From positions 1 through 64,000 of the IMG/VR virus record IMGVR_UViG_3300034418_008468: a stretch of DNA of 64,000 nucleotides; one strand, written 5' to 3'. A program made the position numbers and the translations under genes. Positions within the stretch are counted from its first letter, which is position 1, and each line of letters starts with the position of its first letter. The notes beneath the pieces were generated by a model. The model ran no database searches and was not told where the DNA came from. It saw only the letters and a program-made list of their open reading frames with translations. The DNA comes from a virus. Shown piece by piece: positions 14,422 through 27,100 of this stretch.

Positions 14422-15027
14422 TTACATAAAAGCACCTTTTTTAACATACCAAATATGAACTGGTCCATCAATACCAACCAACTCATCTTCATCATAAGTA
14501 TCTCTTAAATGAGCAGTAATATTACCAAAAGAAGGATGATTCCAATCATGCCCCATGATATAACCACCATCACGAACTTTCTTTTCCCAATACTTTAAAT
14601 CATTTTCAAGATCAAAATGATTACCATCAATAAAAACAAAATCTAAACTTTCATTTCTAAATTTTTTCGCAGCATTTTGTGATGTCATACGAATAATTTT
14701 ACCTCTTGGGTCAAATGGTTTGATTAATTGGACAACATGTGCATGTAATCCATCAAATCCACCAAACTCAGTATCTACATTTACAACACCAGATAGATCC
14801 CAAGTTTCTTTTTTGTACGAATCAACTCCCCATAAAGTTTCTAGATTTGTTTCTTCCAATAAGAGTTGCATATTAGATCCAAAAGCAACTCCAATTTCTA
14901 CACCTGTTTTAATTTCATCTTCTCTTTCATTAATAAAATCTTTTAACCATTGATGAGATTCGTCCCAATAACCATGGAACCTTCTTAGATTTTGTATATC
15001 GATCTCACCAGTATACTTTGTAGCCAT
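14422..15027 (-). CDS. Class I SAM-dependent methyltransferase
   Basis: A 201-residue protein with TGVEIGVAFGSNMQLLL as SAM motif I, LWGVDSYKK as motif II, ESLDFVFIDGNH as motif III and GGYIMGHDWNH as a following strand. This pattern resembles Methyltransf_24-type enzymes, often found with glycan genes. The substrate is probably a sugar or small molecule attached by the neighbouring transferases. It lies 3 bases from the FkbM gene downstream. Confidence 0.82.
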   Translation of the reverse strand: MATKYTGEIDIQNLRRFHGYWDESHQWLKDFINEREDEIKTGVEIGVAFGSNMQLLLEETNLETLWGVDSYKKETWDLSGVVNVDTEFGGFDGLHAHVVQLIKPFDPRGKIIRMTSQNAAKKFRNESLDFVFIDGNHFDLENDLKYWEKKVRDGGYIMGHDWNHPSFGNITAHLRDTYDEDELVGIDGPVHIWYVKKGAFM

Positions 15028-15034
15028 TTAACAA

Positions 15035-15658
15035 TTACTCCTGTTTTACGTAAAATGCATCACCCCAACCATGATCTTCCCACCAATCAGTTTCAATTCT
15101 CTCAAAAGAAAACTTAGATAAAAAATCATCAATATCTTCTATATATGCATTGTTCTCATAGATCTCATCACTATTAACTTCACAATAAATGTAATCAATA
15201 TATTGAAGGGTATTCTCTGCCCCCTTCAATACTTCAAGTTCATATCCCTGAACATCAATATTTAACATATTATATTCTGTGAGATTGTAATCATCCAATC
15301 TATTAACTTCTACCTTTTCTGTTTTATCAAAAGTAACGTCTGGATATAATTGTAAATGTTTTTTTGGTTTTAATATAGAACTACTCTCACATTGATTACT
15401 ACTTAAATACATATCAACAATTTTATTTGTACTTCCCAATGCGACTTGATGCCCTGTTATATTTGCATTGTAGTTAGAAGCGTGAGACGCAACCTTATAA
15501 AAATTATCTAGAACTGGTTCAAATAGAACAATATTCTTGATTCCATTGTTAATATAAACTGGTATCTCTTCACCATGATGAGCACCTACGTGAATAACTC
15601 CTGTGATTTCCATTTTATAACTATTAAAAATTGTATTAAAATCTATTAACATTATCAA
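15035..15658 (-). CDS. FkbM-family methyltransferase
   Basis: A 207-residue FkbM enzyme, distinct from the one two genes downstream. GVIHVGAHHGEEIPVY is motif I, NIVLFEPVLDNFYKV motif II, and NMLNIDVQGYELEVLKGA is the FkbM signature. It likely methylates a sugar hydroxyl. The start MIMLIDFNTIF overlaps the upstream gene by 4 bases. With the preceding and following genes it makes three free-standing methyltransferases plus one fused domain in this operon. Confidence 0.86.
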   Translation of the reverse strand: MIMLIDFNTIFNSYKMEITGVIHVGAHHGEEIPVYINNGIKNIVLFEPVLDNFYKVASHASNYNANITGHQVALGSTNKIVDMYLSSNQCESSSILKPKKHLQLYPDVTFDKTEKVEVNRLDDYNLTEYNMLNIDVQGYELEVLKGAENTLQYIDYIYCEVNSDEIYENNAYIEDIDDFLSKFSFERIETDWWEDHGWGDAFYVKQE

Positions 15659-16392
15659 AAAATCCAGTCTGGATAAAGTACATGCTTTCCATAATTCCCA
15701 TTATTAATTCTAATATATATCTCTGGTCTGTCTGGAACTATATTATAGTATTCCAGATTTTGTCTCAACATAGTTTCTGGTTGATATTTTTCAAATTCTA
15801 TATTGTATAGATTATTATAAACATTAGAATACTGATCCATAATATGAGATTTACCAAAAGCAAACTGATCATTTATACCATTATCCCAATCTTCTCCAGC
15901 AGGAATACATAAGTCACTATCATACTTAGATAAATCAAAATATTCATCGTAAATATAATCGCTGTCCATTCTCATTCTGACAACTTTATCAAAAACCATA
16001 GAGTTTTCATCTTCATATTTCATTTTTAATTCATTAGACTTGAAGATAGAATAATACATACTAATAGGACTAATTGTATAGTTATCAATAGGACTACATT
16101 TTGTCAAGATGTCAGTATAAATTTTTTTAAATTTTGGTTCCAATGAAATAAAATTCTCAACTAAAGCAGACTCATAATTAAAAGAATCTAAGAATCCAAT
16201 ACTATCTTCAGCAATCCTATCTAATTCTTTATACTCTGGTTGAAATACTTTACTTGTAAAGAATTCTTTGTTTTGAACTTTCCAAGTATGTATAAAGATT
16301 TTTATATTCTCATTAGGAATTATTTTTTCTATAGTTCTAAGAGCATTTTCTGGATACCTAATTAGTCCAGATAAACATATTGCAACATTCAT
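15655..16392 (-). CDS. Putative glycosyltransferase, 'SGLIR/SGQPR' group
   Basis: A 245-residue protein beginning MNVAICLSGLIRYPENAL, followed by KIFIHTWK, VVRMRMDSDYIYD (a possible DxD) and GINDQFAFGKSHIMDQY. Two other genes in the window (near 53.3 and 56.0 kb) share this layout: start with SG or GQPR, then HxW, an Arg/Asp motif, and in one case also GINDHFAFGSSELMDKY. They form a small paralogous group. I infer a sugar transferase from context and the DxD; the family name is not certain. Confidence 0.65.
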   Translation of the reverse strand: MNVAICLSGLIRYPENALRTIEKIIPNENIKIFIHTWKVQNKEFFTSKVFQPEYKELDRIAEDSIGFLDSFNYESALVENFISLEPKFKKIYTDILTKCSPIDNYTISPISMYYSIFKSNELKMKYEDENSMVFDKVVRMRMDSDYIYDEYFDLSKYDSDLCIPAGEDWDNGINDQFAFGKSHIMDQYSNVYNNLYNIEFEKYQPETMLRQNLEYYNIVPDRPEIYIRINNGNYGKHVLYPDWIF

Positions 16393-16397
16393 ATTAT

Positions 16398-17408
16398 TTA
16401 AAATATAAAGTTTTGAACATAATTTTTATTAATCTTTAAAAGATAAGCAGCATTATCTTGGAATCCAAATGTGATCAGATAATCATCTCCATACTCACAC
16501 ATGCCAACAGCAAATTCAATCTCTGCTTCCATGAATGAAAATTGTCTAGAGACTTTTACAATATCCCAATTCTTATCCCAAACAATAAATCTATGTCTAT
16601 AGATACCATCTTTACGATCTTGTTCACTTTTGGTTAAGTATGTCTCGTGACATAACGTAATATGACCACCATCACCGAAAGGAAGAACCTGAGATCCTCC
16701 TCTTAGATCAATACAACCAATATCTCTCCAATCCTTTATAACTACACTCTCTGTAGTATTAGATTCAATATCATATCTCACAACTTCTGTGCCATTAGTC
16801 CACTTAACAAAATGCCATGGCATATCAACAATAGGCATCCAGTTCTTTTCACAATAAGATTCCCTATTACCTGGAGTTGGAATACGATATTGAGCAATCT
16901 CTTTTACATAATCAGGACCAATCTCAATCTCTGATAGTTCCATTCTACCAGTACCAATAGTATCTAGATCTCTTCTAACACCACACATGAAGAGTCTTCC
17001 ATCCCAACGGAAAATTCTAGAGTCTTCAAGACCTACAAAATCCCAAAGTTCTTTGTCGGGAAAATCTGATGTATCAATATGTCTTTGCCATACTGGATTC
17101 ATATTAGAATCATACTCACACAAAATATTCTTTGTGCGAAGCTTCCAATCATTCTCTGGATGAATATAAACTAGAGGACCCCAGGGATGCTCATACTTCT
17201 TAATCTCAGAATGATACAAGGTATAGTTAATATTCCTTAAATTTACTAAAAGCCTATCTCCATCCAAATAAATTGAAGGATTTGTTAGAGAAGGTCCTTT
17301 AAGTATTGAAGAGTCTGTTACTAATGGATGAATACTTCCTCCACCATTCTCAATACAATCTTTCACAAAATTCATACTTTGATTAGCAACATGTAATGGT
17401 CTATTCAT
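16398..17408 (-). CDS. Beta-propeller glycosidase/phosphorylase-like protein
   Basis: A 336-residue protein, first gene of the operon. It shows repeated blades with motifs such as NPSIYLDGDRLLVNLRN, GLEDSRIFRWDGRLFMCGVR and SFMEAEIEFAVGMCEY, the pattern of five-bladed propellers of the GH43/GH130 type. Family GH130 cleaves or phosphorolyses mannosides; related uncharacterised members occur in glycan clusters. The Glu-Asp pair in GLEDSRI is where GH130 enzymes bind substrate. Activity on the phage's own or host glycans is inference. Confidence 0.6.
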   Translation of the reverse strand: MNRPLHVANQSMNFVKDCIENGGGSIHPLVTDSSILKGPSLTNPSIYLDGDRLLVNLRNINYTLYHSEIKKYEHPWGPLVYIHPENDWKLRTKNILCEYDSNMNPVWQRHIDTSDFPDKELWDFVGLEDSRIFRWDGRLFMCGVRRDLDTIGTGRMELSEIEIGPDYVKEIAQYRIPTPGNRESYCEKNWMPIVDMPWHFVKWTNGTEVVRYDIESNTTESVVIKDWRDIGCIDLRGGSQVLPFGDGGHITLCHETYLTKSEQDRKDGIYRHRFIVWDKNWDIVKVSRQFSFMEAEIEFAVGMCEYGDDYLITFGFQDNAAYLLKINKNYVQNFIF

Positions 17409-17435
17409 ATTAATTCAATGATTCATAAAGTATCT

Positions 17436-17457
17436 ATAAGAGTTTAAAAGCTCTTAT
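17436..17457 (+). terminator. Hairpin with T-run facing plus
   Basis: ATAAGAG/CTCTTAT stem followed on the plus strand by TTTTTT. It sits between the promoter and the first gene of a minus-strand operon, so it either ends antisense transcription or is a leader hairpin. Confidence 0.4.
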
Positions 17458-17480
17458 TTTTTATTAACCTTAGCAAAGGT

Positions 17481-17509
17481 ATTGTATCTATATTTGACCA
17501 CCATGTCAA
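17481..17509 (-). promoter_or_regulatory. Sigma70-type promoter of the first glycan operon
   Basis: Minus strand reads TTGACA, 17 bases, TACAAT: perfect -35, one mismatch at -10 and ideal spacing. It lies about 70 bases upstream of the propeller gene and should drive the operon that ends after pcyA. Confidence 0.75.
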
Positions 17510-17518
17510 GATTGACTT

Positions 17519-18145
17519 TTAGGTTTTCATGATGTATGCTAGTGCATAATAAGGAGGTCTATTCTCATGAGCATTGCCACTACCAGCATTTCCAACACTA
17601 ACAGACACTGGATGACTATGAGAACCTGCAGAATTAACTGATACACTTACTGGATGAGTATGAGCACCTGCAGGTGAAGTAGTTCTAGCTTGAGTGCCTT
17701 GGTTAACTGCATTACCAGCACCATCTTTTGGAGCATTTTGTGAGGCAGTTCCTGTGTATGCGTGAGAGTGAGTACCTGCAGGTCCTGTAGACCCACTTGC
17801 TGGGTGAGAGTGAGATCCAGCAGATCCACTAGAACCAGATCCTGGATGATTATGTACAGGTAGTTGTGCTGTTGTTAGTGTTACAGTATCAGAACCACCA
17901 GTAGCAGCTACAGCATATCCATTACCTGCACCAACAACAAACCTGTCCCTAAGATCTGGTGTACTATTAAGACCATCACATAAAACCCATCCAGTAGGTA
18001 TCGATGCTGTTGAACCAGACCATAAAATAATACCTCCACTAGGAACTGATCCTCCTGGTCCTGCACCAGTATCCATGCTGGTGCATGTCATTACTCCTGT
18101 TAGATTTAAATTTTCACCTGTTATGTCCGCCGCTAAAATAGGCAT
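17519..18145 (-). CDS. Short tail fibre / tail collar domain protein
   Basis: A 208-residue protein with the phage tail-collar signature: IPTGWVLCDGLNSTPDLRDRF in the middle, LPVHNHPGSG next, and ENRPPYYALAYIMKT at the end. Between these lie His-rich repeats (AGSHSHPASG, AGTHSHAY, AGAHTHPV, AGSHSHPV), similar to the HxH metal-binding sites of T4 gp12. It probably forms a receptor-binding tip that folds around metal ions in a trimer. Its start overlaps the stop of the giant fibre gene (TGATG), so it is likely the distal partner or tip of that fibre. Confidence 0.88.
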   Translation of the reverse strand: MPILAADITGENLNLTGVMTCTSMDTGAGPGGSVPSGGIILWSGSTASIPTGWVLCDGLNSTPDLRDRFVVGAGNGYAVAATGGSDTVTLTTAQLPVHNHPGSGSSGSAGSHSHPASGSTGPAGTHSHAYTGTASQNAPKDGAGNAVNQGTQARTTSPAGAHTHPVSVSVNSAGSHSHPVSVSVGNAGSGNAHENRPPYYALAYIMKT

Positions 18146-21100
18146 CAGTCTACCTCCGATAACATGAACTTAAACTTTTTACCATTTCTTCTATTAATTA
18201 GGAACAAATCATTCTCTCCTTCTTGAATTGTATATTCACCCCATGTTCCATCAACATCATTTGTAGAACCCTCATTACTAAGATTAATATCATTTGTATA
18301 AATGTTTGCCCAGCGAAGAGTGGTTGAACCAAGATCTCTTGTATTATTTGTATTTGGAACAATATTTCCAGCAATTGTTAGAACACTTCCAGTAAAGGTA
18401 AGATTTGCTTCTGCATTAACTGTTCCAGCAGAACCAGTAGCAGTTATGACTCTATTGTCTACATTATTTGAAATTGTTGTTGTATTTGCAGAACCCTGAG
18501 TGCCTTGAGTTGCTTGGGTTCCTTGATTACCTTGGAGTCCTTGTGTACCTTGGCGTCCTTGAAGACCTTGAGTTCCCTGGCGTCCTTGGCGTCCTTGGTT
18601 TCCTTGGAGACCTTGAGTACCTTGGGTTGCCTGTGTACCTTGATTACCTTGTGTACCTTGGTTACTTAAACCTTGCGTACCTTGGCGTCCTTGTGTACCT
18701 TGGCGTCCCTGAAGACCTTGAGTTCCCTGGCGTCCTTGGCGTCCTTGGTTTCCTTGGAGACCCTGGTTACCTTGGCGTCCTTGGTTACCTTGGCGTCCTT
18801 GGTTACCTTGTGTACCTTGGTTACTTAAACCTTGCGTACCTTGGCGTCCTTGGTTACCCTGGTTACCTTGGCGTCCTTGGTTACCTTGTGTACCTTGGTT
18901 ACTTAAACCTTGCGTACCTTGGCGTCCTTGGTTTCCTTGGAGACCCTGGTTACCTTGGCGTCCTTGGCGACCTTGATTACCCTGAAGACCTTGGTTACCT
19001 TGGCGTCCTTGGTTACCTTGATTACCTTGGTTACCTTGACGACCCTGACGACCTTGGTTTCCTTGGAGACCCTGATTACCTTGACGACCTTGATTACCTT
19101 GTGTACCTTGTCTTCCTTGTACACCCTGAACACCAGATCTTGTAAATGCTAGCGTTACTTCTTCACTTACTGATGGTGAAGTACCTGCAAGATAATTGAC
19201 TGGGATGGTATAATAAGTACCATTATCAGTTATATTTCCATCAACTTCAAAAATAACAACAGTATTATCTGAAGATAGAGCTGAGATTATGTAAATATAA
19301 CCTCTATTCAATCCTCCAGTTAGTGTTGTATCATCCCAACTTGCGATCCATCCCGATTGATTATTGCTTAAAGCATCAATATCATTAACTGTAATAGAAG
19401 TTACAGAAGATGCTGTTGCATTATTGAATCTAATTTGACCAGAAGATGGTGCTCCAGTTCCTCCATATGCATAAGGAACTCCACCACGGTTACCAATGTT
19501 GCCCTGGTTACCTTGGTTACCCTGATTACCCTGATTACCTTGGTTACCTTGGCGTCCTTGGTTACCCTGAAGACCCTGGTTTCCTTGGCGTCCTTGATTA
19601 CCTTGATTACCTTGGTTACCCTGATTACCTTGATTACCTTGGTTACCTTGGCGTCCTTGGTTACCTTGGAGTCCCTGATTACCTTGATTACCTTGGTTAC
19701 CCTGATTACCCTGGTTACCTTGATTACCTTGGTTACCTTGATTACCTTGGTTACCTTGGAGACCCTGAACACCAGATCTTGTGAATGCTAAAGTAATTTC
19801 TTGGTTTACGGAAGGATTTGTCCCACTGAGCGGATTAACTGGAATGGTATAATAAGAACCATTATTTGAAATATTTCCATCAACTTCAAAAATGTTTACT
19901 GTGGTTTGTGAAGATAGGGCTGAGATTATGTAAATATAACCTCTGTTCAATCCTCCAGTTAATGTTGTATCATCCCAACTTGCAATCCAGTTTGATTGAT
20001 CATTACTTAATTGATCAATATCATGAACTTGAATTGCAGTGATGCTAGCAAAGGTTCCGTTGTTATATCTTACTTGTCCAGATGAAGGAACTCCTGTTCC
20101 TCCCCAACGATAAGGAACTCCACCACGGTTACCGATATTACCTTGGTTACCCTGATTACCCTGGTTACCTTGATTACCTTGATTACCCTGGTTGCCCTGA
20201 AGTCCCTGATTACCTTGATTGCCTTGGTTACCCTGGTTACCCTGGAGACCTTGGTTTCCTTGGTTGCCTTGGTTACCCTGGTTGCCTTGGTTACCCTGGT
20301 TGCCTTGGTTACCTTGGAGTCCCTGATTACCTTGATTACCCTGATTACCTTGGTTACCCTGATTACCTTGGTTGCCTTGGTTACCTTGGAGTCCCTGAGT
20401 ACCTGCTCTATTGAAGTTAAATACTAACTTCTCAGTATTTGCAGGTCTAGATCCAGACACATATGATACTGGGATTCTATAGAAACCAGAAGCAACTTGA
20501 ACTGCACCCGTGACATTGAATACATTTACATTATTATCTGCACTATCCGCAGATGTTATTACAAGATTACCTCTAGTAAGACCAGTGTTTAATGTAGTAT
20601 CATCCCAAGTGTTGTACCACCCAGTTTGATTGTTGCCAAGAACATCTAAGTTATCAATATAAATGAAGCTCACTGAGCTCATTGTTGCATTGTTATATCT
20701 TACATTTCCATTTCCAGGATCTGCGTTAGTAGTGGTTGTAGAGAAGTTATAAGGAACTCCACCACGGTTACCGTAGTTACCTTGGTTACCCTGCAATCCT
20801 TGATTACCTTGGTTACCCTGATTACCCTGGTTACCCTGGTTACCTTGGTTACCCTGCAATCCTTGATTACCTTGGTTACCCTGATTACCCTGGTTACCCT
20901 GGTTACCCTGGTTTCCTTGGTTGCCCTGGTTACCTTGCAGTCCTTGGTTACCTTGGTTGCCTTGATTACCTTGAACACCCTGGACACCAGATCTTGTAAA
21001 TGCTATGGTAAGTTCTGTTCCGTTTGAGGGAACAGAACCACTAATAGGATTGACTGGAATAGTGTAATATGATCCATTATTTGTTGCACTACCATCAACT

Positions 21101-24100
21101 TCAAAAATATTGACAGTATTTTGTGCGGAGTTTGCAGAGATAAGGTAGATATAACCTCTGTTCAATCCACCAGTTAATGCTGTATCATCCCAACTTGCAA
21201 TCCAGTTTGACTGGTCATTACTTAAAGCATCAATATCATTGATTCTAAGTTCAGTAATACTGGAGAATGTTCCACTATTATATGTAACTGTACCTGATCC
21301 AGGAGCTCCTCCACCAGATCCTTGGAAGTCATAAGGAACTCCACCACGGTTACCAATGTTACCCTGGAGACCTTGAACACCCTGGTTACCAACTGGTTGG
21401 ATAACAGCAAAGACCTTATCACCATCAGAGAATGTTCCAGTCTGTGCAATCTTTGTACATGAATAACTTCTCCATCCACCATTATCTGTTCTAGCACTTT
21501 CAATGGAGAAGATAACATAATCTAAGTTATTAACTTCTCTTTGAACAGTAACAATAGATCTAGGAATGTTATCAGAATAATCTAGAGAAGCAAGAATACC
21601 TTCAACATCACTCAAGTTAATATCAGTTTCACTAATTCTGAATGTTGTGAAGTTTGCAGTTACAGCGGCATTAAATCCAAGATGTCCTGTTCCTGGATCA
21701 GAGTTTGCAGTAGAAGTAGTGTATTCAAATGTAGATCCGAGAGATCTTGCAGCAGCGATACCCTGTAAACCTTGTAGACCTTGATTACCTTGGTTACCCT
21801 GATTACCTTGATTACCTTGGTTGCCCTGATTACCTTGGTTACCTTGATTACCTTGGAGTCCTTGATTACCTTGGTTGCCTTGATTACCCTGATTACCCTG
21901 ATTACCTTGGTTGCCTTGGTTACCCTGCAATCCTTGGTTACCCTGGTTACCCTGGTTACCCTGATTACCTTGATTACCTTGGTTGCCCTGATTACCTTGG
22001 TTACCTTGATTACCTTGGAGTCCTTGATTACCTTGGTTGCCTTGATTACCCTGGTTACCTTGAAGTCCCTGTACGCCAGTTTTTGTAAAGAAGACTGTTA
22101 CTTCTTGACCATTTGATGGTAAATTACCACTCAAGTATGTGACTGGTACTCTATAATATGAAGTATTGTTCTCAACAGTATTGTTTACATAGAATACTGC
22201 GGTAACATTTGTTGAACTGTCTGCCGATGTAATATAGATATAACCACGATTTAAACCAGCATTAACTACTGTATCATCCCAAGTATTGTACCAACCAGTT
22301 TGATTTACTCCAAACTCATCAGTGTCATCAAAATACATGTTTGTGACACTACCAATAGTACCAGAGTTGAATCTAAGTCTTCCTTGACCACCAGATCCAG
22401 CAGCAGTGTTAGTATCGAATAGGTAAGGGATGCCACCACGGTCTCCAAGCATACCTTGGTTACCCTGATTACCTTGATTTCCTTGGTTACCTTGGTTACC
22501 TTGCAATCCCTGGTTACCCTGGTTGCCTTGATTACCCTGATTACCTTGGTTGCCTTGGTTGCCTTGGAGTCCTTGATTTCCTTGGTTACCTTGATTACCT
22601 TGGTTACCTTGATTACCTTGGTTGCCCTGGTTGCCTTGGCGTCCTTGGTTACCTTGTAGACCCTGGTTACCCTGATTACCCTGGTTACCCTGGTTACCTT
22701 GAGTACCTTGAGGTCCAGCAACAGAAATACTTACAATTAGTTCAGTATTATTACTGATAGTTGTGGTTGTTGATATAACATTAGTAATTGAAATAGTGTG
22801 CCATCCACCAGCACCAGAAGCATTTTGAGTAACTCCTGTAATTTCATATACATTGTATGCTGTTAAATCATTAGCAAGACCAATTCTGATGAATCCTCTC
22901 TTGTTTACCGATCCATATTCAGTAATTGTTTGTAGGAATGTGTCAAGATTTACATTATCACTGTTTGTATTATCAATATAAACTGCTGTTGCACTAGCAA
23001 TATTTGCATTATTAAATCTTAAATTACCACTTCCAGGATCACTTGCAGTGGTTGAATTATTATAGAAATAATTGTAACTATTTTCAGAATCTCTACCTTT
23101 AATACCCTGGTTTCCTTGAAGACCTTGATTACCTTGGAGACCTTGAGCACCTGCAGGAGTAAAGTTAATTGATAACTGTTCATTATTTCCTGGTAAAGTA
23201 CCAGAAATGTAGGTAACAGGTATTCTATAATATCCAGTTTGAGCAATAACATCTCCACTAACTGCAAAAGCATTTACTGTAGTTTGGTTGGAGTCAGAAG
23301 AAGTTATATACAAATAACCTCTAACCAATCCAGTATTTGTTACAGTATCATCCCATGTGTTATACCATGCCGTCTGATTGTTACCTAGATCATCTAAGTT
23401 ATCAATATAAAATTCAGTAACAGATGCAATATTGCTATTGTTATATCTTACGACACCATTTCCAGGATCTGCATTAGTAGTGGTTGTAGAGAAGATATAT
23501 GGATTTCCTCCACGACTACCAGTATTACCCTGAAGACCCTGATTACCTTGATTGCCCTGGTTACCCTGGTTACCTTGACGACCTTGATTGCCTTGGAGTC
23601 CTTGATTGCCTTGAACACCTTGCTGTCCACTCTTAGTAAAGACAACACTCAAATCTTGCCCATTTGATGGTAAAGAACCAGTAAGGTTATTTACAGGTAC
23701 GCTGTAGTATGTTCCATTATTAACTACTGGACCATCAACAAAGAATACTGCTGTTACATTTGATGTACTATCAGCACTACTAATATAAATGTAACCTCTA
23801 TTAAGTCCATTATTTACTATTGTATCATCAAAAGTATCGTACCAACCAGTTTGATCAACACCAAATGAATCTGTATCATCAAAATAAAGAGTGCTTACGT
23901 TTGCAATATTGGAATCATTGAATCTAATAACACCTTGTCCACCTGTTCCTGCAGTTGTAGTAGTATCAAAGGAATACCTAACACCACCACGGTCTCCAAG
24001 CATACCCTGGTTACCCTGGTTACCCTGATTACCTTGGTTACCCTGATTACCTTGGTTGCCTTGATTACCCTGGTTGCCTTGATTACCTTGAAGACCTTGA

Positions 24101-27100
24101 TTACCTTGGTTACCTTGATTTCCTTGGTTACCTTGATTGCCTTGAAGTCCTTGATTGCCTTGAAGTCCCTGATTACCTTGATTACCCTGGTTACCTTGGT
24201 TGCCTTGGTTGCCCTGGTTACCTTGATTGCCTTGGAGACCTTGGTTACCTTGATTACCTTGATTACCTTGGTTGCCTTGCAATCCTTGTAATCCTTGCAA
24301 TCCTTGTAGACCTTGATTACCCTGATTACCCTGGTTGCCCTGATTACCCTGGTTGCCCTGGTTACCTTGATTACCTTGATTACCCTGGTTGCCTTGAAGT
24401 CCCTGATTACCTTGGTTACCCTGATTACCCTGGTTGCCCTGGTTACCTTGATTACCTTGATTACCCTGGTTACCTTGAACACCCTGAACACCTGTCTTTG
24501 TAAAGAATACCGTTACTGCTTGACCATTTGTGGGGAGATTACCACTTAGATAAGTAACTGGTACTCTATAATATGAAGTATTGTTCTCAACAGTATTGTT
24601 TACATAGAATACCGCAGTAACATTAGTTGCAGAGTCTGCGGAAGTAATGTAAATATATCCTCTATTGAGTCCCGCATTAACTACCGTATCGTCCCAAGTG
24701 TCATACCAACCAGTCTGATCAACACCGAATTCATCAGTGTCATCAAAATACATGTTTGTAACATTGGCAATTGTTCCATTATTAAATCTAAGTCTTCCTT
24801 GACCACCAGATCCCGCTGTAATAGTTGTGTCAAATAAGTAAGGAACACCACCACGGTCTCCAAGCATACCCTGATTACCCTGGTTGCCCTGGTTACCTTG
24901 ATTACCTTGGTTTCCTTGATTGCCTTGGAGACCTTGATTTCCTTGGTTACCCTGGTTACCCTGGTTACCTTGATTACCTTGGTTTCCTTGATTGCCTTGG
25001 AGACCTTGATTTCCTTGGTTACCCTGGTTACCTTGGTTACCTTGATTGCCTTGGAGACCTTGGTTACCCTGATTACCTTGGTTACCTTGTAGACCTTGGA
25101 GACCTTGTAGACCTTGGAGACCTTGCAATCCTTGATTACCTTGGTTGCCTTGGTTACCCTGATTACCTTGGTTGCCTTGGTTACCCTGATTACCTTGGAG
25201 TCCCTGGTTACCCTGATTACCCTGATTACCTTGGAGTCCCTGGTTACCCTGATTACCCTGGTTGCCCTGGTTACCTTGATTACCTTGGAGTCCTTGATTA
25301 CCTTGGTTACCTTGATTACCTTGATTGCCTTGGTTACCCTGATTACCTTGGAGACCCTGAATACCTGTCTTTGTAAAGAAGACTGTAAGTTCTTGATTGT
25401 TTGTAGGTAGATTTCCACTTACAAAAGTAACAGGGATGGTATAATAAGTACCATTATCAGTAACAACATCATCTACATAGAAGATTGCTGTAGTATTACT
25501 GGAACTATCTGCAGACGTAATATATACATATCCGCGATTTGAACCAGAATTGACTTGAGTATCATCCCAAGTATCATACCAACCAGTTTGATCAACAGCA
25601 AATGAATCTGTATCATCAAAATAAAGTTCAGTTACACTACCAATTGTTCCACTATTGAATCTAATTCTTCCTTGACCACCAGATCCTGCGGTAGTAGTTG
25701 TGTCAAATAAGTAAGGAATGCCACCACGGTCTCCAAGCATACCTTGGTTACCCTGATTACCCTGGTTACCTTGATTACCTTGGTTACCTTGATTGCCTTG
25801 GAGACCTTGGTTACCCTGGTTACCTTGATTACCTTGGTTACCCTGGTTACCTTGATTGCCTTGGAGACCTTGGTTACCCTGGTTACCTTGATTACCTTGG
25901 TTACCCTGGTTACCTTGATTGCCCTGAAGTCCCTGGTTGCCTTGATTGCCCTGGTTACCTTGATTACCCTGATTACCTTGATTACCCTGGTTACCTTGGT
26001 TACCTTGATTACCTTGGAGTCCCTGATTACCTTGGTTACCTTGAGTACCTTGAATACCAGCAAGACCAAAACTTAAGAATATTGCTTCATTATTAGAGAA
26101 TCCAGTACCAGCACTAACATTTGAAGTTAAATCTAATGTACTCCATCCATTAGCACCAGCAGACTCTAAAATAACTCCACCAAGTCTAAAAATATAGAAG
26201 TTATTTGCATTTGTTTGAGACTGAATCTTAACAAATCCCTTATTTCCAGGAGATCCATATTGATCAACGAATGAATAGAAGTCACTTAAATCTGATCCAT
26301 TTTCATCTCTATGATCAAGGTATATTTCTGTACTATTCTCAATTGTACTATTATCAAATCTTATAAATCCTTGTCCAGGATCTGCGGCTGTAGTGCTTGT
26401 TGAATAGAAGTATTCAAAAGTATCTCCAGAACTTACACCATCTGGACCTTGAAGACCTTGTAAACCTTGAACACCTTGGACACCAGATCTTGTAAAGTTA
26501 AATACTAACTTTTCAGAGTTGGTTGGTAAAGATCCAGATACATATGCAACAGGAACTCTGTAATAACCAGTCTCTGCTGTAACTGCTCCTACAACATTAA
26601 AGATATTTACATTAGTATCTGCACTATCTGCAGATGTTATTACAAGATTACCACGACTTAAACCTGCATTTAGTTGAGTATCATCCCAAACATCATACCA
26701 AGCGGTCTGATCATTACCTAGGTCATCTAAGTTATCAATATAAATTTCGGTTACAGAACCAATGGTTGCATTATTATATCTAAAATTACCATTACCAGGA
26801 TCTCCATTCTGTGTAGTTGTAGAGAAGATATAAGGAACCCCACCACGGTTGCCGTAGTTACCCTGTAGACCTTGATTGCCTTGATTACCCTGGTTACCTT
26901 GATTACCTTGGTTGCCCTGGTTACCTTGGTTACCCTGCAATCCTTGATTACCTTGGTTACCCTGGTTACCTTGATTACCTTGGTTGCCCTGGTTACCTTG
27001 GTTACCCTGCAATCCTTGATTACCTTGGTTACCCTGGTTACCTTGGTTACCCTGGAGACCTTGCAGACCTTGGAGACCTTGGAGACCTTGGTTGCCCTGG

